From Chloroflexi bacterium TSY (GTDB lineage Bacteria > Chloroflexota > Anaerolineae > Caldilineales > Caldilineaceae): a stretch of 64,000 nt of DNA. The stretch lies in assembly GCA_019217005.1 (NCBI GenBank), contig JAHBNG010000072.1, positions 8,159 to 72,158 on the forward strand, in the 5' to 3' direction. The notes beneath the pieces are model-generated. The model worked only from the letters and a program-made list of their open reading frames with translations. It searched no databases and was not told the DNA's origin. Numbering within the stretch: the stretch's first letter is position 1; every line of letters begins with the position of its first letter. Position numbers and translations under genes: made by a program. Positions 1-7,834 of the stretch are shown here, one piece after another.

Positions 1-428
1 AGTGGGAAAAAGCGGCCCGCGGCCCAAAAGGAAGGATTTTCCCCTGGGGTGATGAGTGGATGTCAAGCAATCTGAATTTCTGTGATACCAACTGCCAATT
101 TGATTGGAAGGATGAATCAGCTGACGATGGGTTTGCGACGACGGCACCGGTCGGCAGCTATCCAACTGGGAAAAGCCCCTATAATGCGCTGGATATGGTT
201 GGGAATGTTTGGGAATGGACCAGCACAATATATGATAGAAACCAGTTTCCATATCCCTACAAAATGGATGAACGTGAGGCACTGGAGGGCGACGCCCTTC
301 GCGTGTTGCGTGGTGGTTCGTGGCGCGACTCGCGCTTCAGTACGCGTGTGTCCTTCCCTTGCTGCGATATCCCGGTTATTCGTGACGGCGACGTGGGTAT
401 GCGGTTGGTGATATCCCCCGGCAGTTGA
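1..428 (+). CDS. C-terminal fragment of FGE/SUMF1-like (C-type lectin fold) domain protein
   Basis: The gene enters from the left edge; the open frame starts at base 3 (first residues WEKAARG) and ends with TGA at 426-428. The visible 141 residues are the end of a formylglycine-generating-enzyme-like domain: WEKAARG, FPWGDE, the GNVWEW core, then RVLRGGSW and a final RLVISPGS. True FGE enzymes carry catalytic cysteines after the RGGS block at fixed places. Here the block has an adjacent CC pair but not the FGE pattern, so an oxidase role is doubtful and a binding role more likely (inference). It is closely related to the C-terminus ending at 6117: the stretch before RGGSW is largely identical, while the 26 residues after it have the same length but almost no identity. 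It was probably the end of another secreted protease-FGE protein like its neighbours. Confidence 0.85.
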   Translation, partial: WEKAARGPKGRIFPWGDEWMSSNLNFCDTNCQFDWKDESADDGFATTAPVGSYPTGKSPYNALDMVGNVWEWTSTIYDRNQFPYPYKMDEREALEGDALRVLRGGSWRDSRFSTRVSFPCCDIPVIRDGDVGMRLVISPGS

Positions 429-869
429 ATCGCAGCACTCTCACCCTCTGCACTTCAGTTCCGGTGCTTTTTTCTTTGGCTGCGGGCGGAGAATGAACAG
501 AGAGTTTCCTTCTCGTGCGTGCGACGCCCAGGTATGCCGAATACGTGCAAATGTAAAATTGAGGAGACCTGTGCGACGCTCGCTAGGGATGAGCGAGCGT
601 CGCACTCGCCAGGAGAGCCCTCCTCCCTTTCCGAAGCGGGTGGCGTCGCACGCAGGTGGGCCCAAAAAGGTGCAAGCCAAGGATATTGCATGTCTTGTAG
701 ACCCGCGTGCGACACCCAGGTACGACGAATACGGGTAAGTGTAAAATTGAGAAAACCTGTGCGACGCTCGCTGATTCCTGTTGAAGGAGAGAAATATTGT
801 GGTATCATATAAAGCATACAACACAATATGGGTTTGGATCTTCCTCCTATTTCTATAAGCAAGTATTAA
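429..869. repeat. REP-like palindromic repeat region, no gene seen
   Basis: This spacer contains a strong palindrome at 572-604 (arms TGCGACGCTCGCT and AGCGAGCGTCGCA around a 7-base loop). Two copies of a longer unit follow the pattern 'GTGCGACGCCCAGGTATG..GAATACG..TGTAAAATTGAG..ACCTGTGCGACGCTCGCT', one of them broken near 755-775. The same unit recurs at 6180-6770 and 7500-7770, around the RAYT gene. Long open frames on both strands here are by-products of the GC-rich palindromes. Confidence 0.8.
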
Positions 870-3461
870 ATGCGACTGTACGAATTTTTTCCCAGATATT
901 TTCGTCTGATTGTGGTTTTGATTGCTCACTGTCTCATTTTCGCGTTGGCCTATATAAGTCAGTCTGTTGCCACGACGGCATCAGCGGTCGGCCTCTATCC
1001 GCAAGAGCGAATCGAGCCACAAGAGATGAGTACACCGACTACGACTTCAACGGCGAACCGACAGGCGACCGCCAATGCAGTTGAAACGGCAGTCGCGGCG
1101 ACCTTAGAGGCACTCAAAGGACCGACCTCAACCCCCGATCTGATTTCCGCCCGGTTGACGGAAATTGCTGTTGCGACCACAACGGCGAGAGTACGAATAT
1201 CGACCCCAACCCGTTCACTCACCAAAACTCCCCCTCGACTCATCTTCTCGACACCGCGTCCAGTCCGGACCGAGGAGGCGTTTGCGCCTGATTCCGTTCA
1301 AATTCCATCCGGTTTTCCGGGAATAGAGTCTTATCATGGTCTTCGAGCTAGTACCGTTACAACTGACTTGCTGGCATCTTCAGTGAACAACAGTGAAGAT
1401 GCCAGCAAGTCAGTTGTCCAGATTCTGCGCTGTGAAGGCGATTTTGGATGCGACAATCCAGCAGGTACGGGGATTATCGTGCACTCGACGGGTCTGATTT
1501 TAACCGCGTATCATGTTCTGCTAGAAGATCCAAATGACTTGCTCTCCCCTCTATATCGTGAGTTCGTGATTGCTCTGACTGAAGATGTATTCAGCAAACC
1601 CCGTCCCACATATCGCGCAAAGTTGGTTGCCCAGAAAGTTGAGCTGGACATTGCGCTGCTCGCCATCGACCGCAGATTGGACGAATCTGACATCGAGCAT
1701 ATAAGCCTCAACCTGCCGGCCCTACCCTTTGCCGACATCTCGCGCATCTTCGGCGCAAGTTTTGATATTCTGGGCTATCCGCAGAATGACGGTGATGCCA
1801 TTAATCACCATCGCGCAAGTTTTGGAAGATTTGATGAGGATGGACAACTAATTGTCGTTGACAGTCTGCCGGGAAAAGGCAACAGCGGTGGTCCCGCCCT
1901 TATGCTCCAGGATGGACGGATGACCGTAGCCGGCTTCGTGATTCGGGGGCGCTCGACTCAAGGGCAGCCTGGACAGAGCGGGCTGTTGAGGACCATTAAT
2001 CAAGTCATCGATCTGACTTGGACGCCCCGTTTTAACAGAGTGGTTGGCCAAAATATCCAGATTGTCGAGCGCAGCAGCGATGGTGAAGATCTGCTCCAGA
2101 TCTCGATTGATCTATCCACATTCGATCTGGGCGACGTATCGCTGCGCCTGCTCTTTTATATGATCGAAAATGGAACCGGCCAACCCTGGCAACCTCCAGA
2201 TTCCGACGGGCCGTTGGTCATTTGGACCGATTTGAATACCGAGAAATTTATCGACGCGCAAACCATCGTGTTGACCAGTCCTGTCGAAAAGCTAGGCATG
2301 ACACCTGACCGCTTGAGCTTCTATGGTATGCTTTGGGACCGAGAGAACGGTCGGTCGATGTGGGCCAACGTCGAGGACATTCAGATGAAGAGCGATCCTG
2401 TTGCAATTGCACCAGTCGCAGGTGAAACGAGGCGGCCAACGGCAACAAGAACACCAACACCCTCACCAACACGGACTCTTCGTCCAACCATGACGCCGAC
2501 GGTCAACATACAAGCCACGAATGATGCAGTTGAAACGGCGGCGGCTGCGACGCTAGAAGCGCTGTATACGCCAACCCCAACCACCGATCGAATTGCTGCC
2601 CGGTTGACGGAAGTTGCTATGGAGACGGCAACGATGAGAGCAATGATACCAACAGCTACACGAACACCGACCAACACCAGAACACTGAGACCGACATCGA
2701 CAATAATGCCGACACCAACTGAAACACTAACTCTACGTCCTACAAACAGACCGCGCTTACGTACGAACCCAAGCGACGTCTGGACGGGCGAACCACCGGA
2801 CTATATTCTGATTCTCACTCAATTGAGACCTCGAGTTGATCCACCACCTATCATAATCCACCCTATAGTATCCTCCGATAACGAATCCATTATACTCTCT
2901 ACAAGTGGCACAGCTTGTCTTAATTTCGACGATCAGAGCAAGTGGGGCAGTGAGGTGCATCGTTATAAGCTCTGGGATGATCAGTATCAAGGATGGGTTC
3001 CCTTTGCTGTGGATGATGGCGGTCTATACGGGATCGAAAACGTTGGCTTTATGAAGGAATCCACTATCAAAGCTGGAGAGTATTCCTTCAGGTTGACGAG
3101 TACAGACCCTTATGTAGCTGGTTTGTCCAGCCCACTTATTCCAGTTAATGAAGGCGACGAGGTTACAGCTACTGTCCACTATTACATCTGGGAGCATGGT
3201 CAGGCCCCACAGGACTGGGTTGCATTGGGTGTGAAACCGGATGCGTACGCTAGTTGTGAAGATGACTGTTACGTCAATGGCTTTACTCGAGGACGTTGGG
3301 CCAAGCTTTCGAAAACGGTGATAGCGACCGGCAGTGAAATCATGATTCTGTTGCAAGCTCAGAGCCCTCAGAACCTGAACTCGAATATTTATTTCGATGA
3401 ATTGGAGATTCGAATCAATGGGAAATTCATAGATAATTGTAGATATCACGAAGATTTTTAG
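870..3461 (+). CDS. Secreted trypsin-like serine protease with Thr/Pro stalks and C-terminal beta-sandwich domain
   Basis: An 863-residue protein with an N-terminal signal or anchor (hydrophobic stretch about residues 9-30), so it acts outside the membrane. A first stalk (about 45-125) holds a helix-like module AVETAVAATLEAL..DLISARLTEIAV. A trypsin-like (S1, HtrA/Glu-endopeptidase style) domain follows, with the catalytic triad visible as His215 (LTAYHV), Asp260 (LDIALL) and Ser339 (GNSGGPA). A conserved beta-rich domain (about 400-525) is shared with the next gene. A second Thr/Pro stalk repeats the helix module (about 545-600). The last ~190 residues (SGTACLNFDD ... NIYFDELEIRING) resemble a carbohydrate-binding-type jelly roll. 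The substrate is unknown. It is paralogous to the gene at 3556-6117, which replaces the last domain with an FGE-like module. The ATG start has no strong Shine-Dalgarno sequence. Confidence 0.8.
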   Translation: MRLYEFFPRYFRLIVVLIAHCLIFALAYISQSVATTASAVGLYPQERIEPQEMSTPTTTSTANRQATANAVETAVAATLEALKGPTSTPDLISARLTEIAVATTTARVRISTPTRSLTKTPPRLIFSTPRPVRTEEAFAPDSVQIPSGFPGIESYHGLRASTVTTDLLASSVNNSEDASKSVVQILRCEGDFGCDNPAGTGIIVHSTGLILTAYHVLLEDPNDLLSPLYREFVIALTEDVFSKPRPTYRAKLVAQKVELDIALLAIDRRLDESDIEHISLNLPALPFADISRIFGASFDILGYPQNDGDAINHHRASFGRFDEDGQLIVVDSLPGKGNSGGPALMLQDGRMTVAGFVIRGRSTQGQPGQSGLLRTINQVIDLTWTPRFNRVVGQNIQIVERSSDGEDLLQISIDLSTFDLGDVSLRLLFYMIENGTGQPWQPPDSDGPLVIWTDLNTEKFIDAQTIVLTSPVEKLGMTPDRLSFYGMLWDRENGRSMWANVEDIQMKSDPVAIAPVAGETRRPTATRTPTPSPTRTLRPTMTPTVNIQATNDAVETAAAATLEALYTPTPTTDRIAARLTEVAMETATMRAMIPTATRTPTNTRTLRPTSTIMPTPTETLTLRPTNRPRLRTNPSDVWTGEPPDYILILTQLRPRVDPPPIIIHPIVSSDNESIILSTSGTACLNFDDQSKWGSEVHRYKLWDDQYQGWVPFAVDDGGLYGIENVGFMKESTIKAGEYSFRLTSTDPYVAGLSSPLIPVNEGDEVTATVHYYIWEHGQAPQDWVALGVKPDAYASCEDDCYVNGFTRGRWAKLSKTVIATGSEIMILLQAQSPQNLNSNIYFDELEIRINGKFIDNCRYHEDF

Positions 3462-3555
3462 CTCAAGTAAGAGAAGCTTATCAATGAATTCTTGTTAATT
3501 AGTATGTAGAACGAACCAGATTCAAGATCTGGCATCCATTTGTTTTGACGCAGCT

Positions 3556-6117
3556 ATGTACATATCTACTCATCAATATAAAACTATAGAGGTAGTGGTC
3601 ATCTCCAAGTATTATTGTTGCATTGCGTTTGCGATTGCCTACTTCCTATTGATTGTCGTTACTCTTGAAAACGTGAAGGCCCAATCAACGCGCACTCCTA
3701 CACCAAAGGCCACTCACTCTCCCGCCTCGACACAGACATCTACTGGCACTTCTCCAACCATCACGATGACCATCCAGCGCCCGCTTCTTGTCTTCTCGAC
3801 ACCACGGCCCGTCCGCGAGGAGGAGGCTCTGGCAACCGGTTTTAGTCAAATCCCTTCAGTCTTTCAGGGCATCGATGCCTATCACCCAATCGAAGCGGAT
3901 TTGACCGAGACCGAACTCGCTTTGTCGTCGGCATCCACTCTGCAAGAGGCGATTGCATCTGTTGTCCAGATTTTGCGCTGTGGCGACGGCTTTCGTTGCA
4001 CGACTCCGGTGGGGACCGGCGTCGTTGTGCATCCAAGCGGTCTGATCTTGACCGCGTATCATGTCCTGCTCGAAGACCCAGATGACCTAACCTCACAACG
4101 CTATCCTACCTTTGCCATTGCGATGACCGACAGCATACGAGGGTCACCGCAACCGCTCTATCGGGCGTCGTTGGTGGCGCAGAAAGATGAACTGGATATC
4201 GCCCTGCTTGCGATTGATCAGACAATCAATGGGGATGAAATCGATCGCAACGAGCTTGCCCTGCCGACGCTGACCTTTGGCAACGTCGACAGCCACTTTG
4301 GACGCAGACTCGGTATATTGGGCTACCCAATCGATGGGAGCGAGAGTGTCCGCACCACATCGGGGATTTTCGAGGGGTTTGCCAGCAATGGACAATTGAT
4401 CGTTGTCGACAGTCAGCTGCGCAATGGAAATAGCGGCGGTCCGGCTCTTGGCATTGAAAATGACCAAATGGCCATCGTCGGCTTGGTCATTCGGGGACGC
4501 TCAACCCAAGGACGTTTGGAACAGGAAGGCCTGCTGCGGGCCATCGACCAGGTCATCGACCTCAATTGGAAGCCCCGCTTTGACCAGGTTATCGGTCGGA
4601 ACACTCGGGCTGTTGAGATGGTTCGTGATGGGGAGAGGTTTGTTCAACTGTCCATCGATCTGTCGACCTTTGATTTGGTCGGAGAAACGTTGCGCCTACT
4701 TTTTTATGTGACGGATGCCTTCACCAGTCAGCCCTGGCAACCACCGGATATGGACGAACCGCTAGCGATTTGGGCTGATCTGAGTCCCGATCGGTTGATT
4801 GACGCCCAAACGGTGCAGCTTACAATTTCGACCGATGTGTTGGGCACAACGCCCGATCGGTTACGCTTTTATGGCATGTTGTGGGATCGAGGAGTCGGTC
4901 AGTCGATGTGGGCCAGCAAAGGAGGAATCCAGATAGAAGAGGAGGTCGTTGCAATGATGTCGGAGACAGATTTGGGTCAACAACAGCAGCAAGAATTATT
5001 AGGGCCATCTACACCAACCGTAACGCCTACGGCAACAGAGAGGCCGACCGACACACGAACATCCACTCCAACATTTACGAGTACTCAACAGCCCACAATG
5101 ACACCGACGGTGAATCAAACGGCCACGGCTGATGCCGTTGAAACGGCAGCGATCGCAACGTTCGAAGCGCTCTTTACGCCAACGCCGACCGTGGATCTGA
5201 TTGCTGTCAGGCTGACGGAAATCGCCGTGACAGCAACCGCGATGGCACGTGTTCCAACGGTCACGCATACACCGACTTCGACCAATACGCCGGCACCCAC
5301 ACCGACAAAAACACCAACCCCGACACCCAAACCCCCTCAAGCGGGCGAGGTGCGGAAATTTGGTGGAATTCCTTTTGTATATGTTCCGGAGGGACCGTTT
5401 ATTATGGGGTCAGAAGATAATTATAGCGATGAGCGTCCACAATCCCGGATCAACGTTGAAAGTTTCTGGATCATGCAGATTGAAGTGACCAATCACCAGT
5501 ATTGAGCCTTTGTCGAGGCAGGTGGATACGAACAGGAGCGTTATTGGACGAGCGCTGGTTGGGCTTGGCTTGACGAGAATGCCTACACAGAGCCGAGGTA
5601 TTGGAATGATGACAATTGGAATGGATTGAACCACCCCGTAGTCGGAGTCAGCTGGTATGAAGCTGTTGCCTATTCAGAATGGCTTTCAGAACAAAACGAA
5701 CTGGAGATACGCCTGCCGACAGAAGCTGAGTGGGAGAAGGCAGCTCGTGGTGAAGATGGACAGAAGTACCCATGGGGTGATGAGGAACCGAATCCCGATT
5801 TGCTCAACTATCGAAGCAACGTCGGCAAAACAACAGAAGTGGGGCAATATCTTACAGGCAAAAGCCCCTACAACGCACTGGATATGGCTGGAAACGTTTG
5901 GGAATGGACCAGCACAATTTATGACACAGATCGGTTCCCTTATCCCTACAAAAAAGATGAAAGGGAGTCACTGGACGGAGAGGATCGTCGCGTGTTGCGT
6001 GGTGGGTCGTGGTTCTTTACCGCGGGCAACGTACGTGCGGCCAACCGCGGTAGGAACGTTCCCAACGCTCGGTTCAACTACCTGGGTGTGCGGTTGGTGA
6101 TGTCCCCCGGCAGTTGA
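3556..6117 (+). pseudogene. Secreted trypsin-like protease fused to FGE-like domain, with in-frame TGA
   Basis: One reading frame runs from 3556 to the TGA at 6115-6117 but is broken by a TGA at 5503-5505. The N-terminus is a signal or anchor segment ending near VKAQ. A trypsin-like domain follows, with His169 (LTAYHV), Asp214 (LDIALL) and Ser293 (GNSGGPA), then the beta-rich domain shared with the previous gene, and a Thr/Pro stalk with the AVETAAIATFEAL helix module. The FGE-like domain starts at IPFVYVPEGPFIMGS. The TGA falls inside it, at IEVTNHQY-stop-AFVEAGGY, where the family continues without a break; the frame is intact after it (WYEAVAYSEW, LPTEAEWEKAARG, GNVWEWTS, RGGSW, RLVMSPGS). 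Genes here also end in TGA, so a TGA-sense code is unlikely. A nonsense mutation, a base error or readthrough remain possible. No FGE catalytic cysteines are present after RGGSW. Confidence 0.78.
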
Positions 6118-6875
6118 CTCTCTAATCTCTGGCTCTCTGCACTCTGGTTTCTGGTTTTCAACGCTGCCGGTCTGTTCAGGGGCCAAGAGGAGAGAATTCG
6201 TCGACCCGCGTGCGACGCCCAGATATGGCGAATGTGGGTAAGAGGGAGTTGGATGAACCCTGTGCGACGCCTCGCTAGAGATCAGCGAGCGTCGCACTCG
6301 CCAGATGAGGCATCATCCGTTCCTGAAGCGTATGGCGAGAGCGTCGCACGGGTGGGTCCAACAAGGAGCAAGCCAAGGATGTAGCCTGTCTTGTCTTGTC
6401 GACTCGCGTGCGACGCACAGGTATGGCGGATGCGTGCAAGTGTAAAATTGAGGAAACCTGTGCGACGCTCGCTAGAGATCAGCGAGCGTCGCACGGGTGG
6501 GTCCAACAAGGAGCAAGCCAAGGATGTAGCCTGTCTTGTCTTGTCGACTCGCGTGCGACGCACAGGTATGGCGGATGCGTGCAAGTGTAAAATTGAGGAA
6601 ACCTGTGCGACGCTCGCTAGAGATCAGCGAGCGTCGCACGCGAATGGGTCCAATGAGGGACAAGCCGCGGATGAACCCTGCCTCGCAGACCCACGTGCGA
6701 CGCCCAGGTTTGGCAAATAAGGGTTAGCGAGACCTGTGCGACGCTCGCTAGTGGTGTTCGGCAAGTCGCACGCTGGTTTATGGATACGGTGAAGTTCGTT
6801 TGGACACGTGCAGTATGTAGTGTATGCTAGTGCACCTTGACCAAGATTCTCTCATATTATTAAGGTAGGTGCATT
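6118..6875. repeat. Cluster of REP palindromes upstream of the RAYT gene
   Basis: At least three palindromes with arms TGCGACGC(C)TCGCT / AGCGAGCGTCGCA lie at 6263-6297, 6461-6494 and 6605-6639; a decayed one is near 6735-6772. Each is embedded in a conserved context (GGGTCCAACAAGGAGCAAGCC upstream of the GTGCGACGC block, TGTAAAATTGAGGAAACC before the hairpin), so the unit is longer than a bare hairpin. The same units occur at 429-800 and 7500-7770. RAYT proteins are known to be linked with REP sequences, and the position just before the RAYT start at 6876 fits. No gene is apparent. Confidence 0.85.
6346..6635. repeat. Two perfect-looking 145-bp direct tandem repeats of a REP unit
   Basis: The stretch starting GCACGGGTGGGTCCAACAAG at 6346 recurs at 6491, 145 bases later, with no differences that I could see. 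Each copy carries one full REP palindrome. Such a clean duplication points to recent tandem amplification by slippage, unequal exchange or RAYT activity. Confidence 0.85.
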
Positions 6876-7463
6876 ATGGCACGTAGGGATGTTCAGTTTG
6901 TGCAAGGTGCCTATTATCATATCTACAATCGAGGGACAAATCGATCATCGATCTTCCTCCGTGATGAAGACTACAAGGATGTTTTACGTAGAATGAAGCA
7001 CTATACGCTTCGGTTCAACCTTTCAGTGATCGCCTATTGTCTCATGCCCAACCACTACCATTGGCTTATCCGCCAGGATGGTGAGGTTGAAGCTCGATGG
7101 TTACCCCAGAGAGCGTTCAATGGTTACGTGAGAACGTTCAATAATCGAAATCAACGAACGGGGACGCTGTTTGAGGGCCCGTTTGTAGCAATTTTGGTCG
7201 ATAAGGATGAGTATTTGAACCATCTCTGTCGATATATTCATGGGAATCCAGTGAAGGATGGATTTGCTCTGAGGCCGGAGTTGTGGCCATATTCCAATTA
7301 TTCTGAGTGGATGGGACTTCGAAACGGGACATTGGTAGATCACGGTTTCATCCAGGAGTTCTTTCCTGATATTGAACAATATCGTAAATCTGTGATGGAT
7401 TATTTGACCAATCTTGATTCATTGCCGGATGAATTGCAAAAGTATCTATCGAATATAGAGTAG
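6876..7463 (+). CDS. REP-associated tyrosine transposase (RAYT), IS200/IS605-like Y1 family
   Basis: A 195-residue single-domain protein with features of the RAYT (TnpA-REP) family: the N-terminal GAYYHIYNRGTNR strand, the metal-binding HUH-type motif NHYH (CLMPNHYHWLIRQ), and the C-terminal YLNHLCRYIHGNPV helix that carries the nucleophilic tyrosine. RAYT proteins nick single-stranded REP hairpins and are thought to mobilise or amplify them. REP palindromes flank the gene on both sides (6180-6770 and 7560-7770), the classic arrangement. The ATG is preceded by AAGGTAGG at good spacing. The frame is intact and all motifs are present, so it could be active. Confidence 0.9.
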   Translation: MARRDVQFVQGAYYHIYNRGTNRSSIFLRDEDYKDVLRRMKHYTLRFNLSVIAYCLMPNHYHWLIRQDGEVEARWLPQRAFNGYVRTFNNRNQRTGTLFEGPFVAILVDKDEYLNHLCRYIHGNPVKDGFALRPELWPYSNYSEWMGLRNGTLVDHGFIQEFFPDIEQYRKSVMDYLTNLDSLPDELQKYLSNIE

Positions 7464-7834
7464 AAGTCATGTAAAAATAGTTGCTATTTTGCTGAAATCT
7501 ACGTCGTATATATATCGGCCCAACAAGGGACAAACCAAGGATGAAACATATCTCGTAGACTAGTGCGACGCACAGGTATGACGAATAGGGGTAAGTGAGA
7601 GACGGTTGAACCCTGTGCGTCGCACGCGGGTGGGTCCAACAAGGAGCAAGCCACAAATGAAGCATATCTCGCAGACTCGCGTGCGACGCATAGGTGTGAC
7701 GAAGAGGCGTAAGTGAGAGACGGTTGAACCCTATGCGACGCTCGCTAGAGATCAGCGAGCGTCGCACGAGGGTAGGGTCCAATAGGGGACAAACCTCGTC
7801 ATAAGTGTAAATTCTATTGGTATGGAAGTGAATC
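7464..7834. repeat. REP palindromes downstream of the RAYT gene
   Basis: This 371-base spacer holds two more REP units: one partial near 7555-7630 with the hairpin lost (GTGCGTCGCACG), and one complete at 7665-7768 with arms TGCGACGCTCGCT / AGCGAGCGTCGCA. The shared context (GGTCCAACAAGG, GTGCGACGCACAGGT, GTAAGTGAGAGACGGTTGAACC) identifies a subfamily with a different middle from the units upstream of the RAYT gene. No credible gene is present. Confidence 0.8.

Noticed and set aside
1..428. Genuine formylglycine-generating enzyme
   Set aside because: The catalytic cysteine arrangement after the RGGS block is missing in both FGE-like C-termini.
441..929. Long minus-strand open frame in the REP region
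   Set aside because: It reads through REP palindromes; similar phantom frames recur wherever the repeat occurs and have no start signal or family.
5503..5505. TGA read as a sense codon (alternative genetic code or selenocysteine)
   Set aside because: Several genes in the window end in TGA at natural C-termini, and no SECIS-like hairpin or conserved Cys position is apparent right after this TGA.
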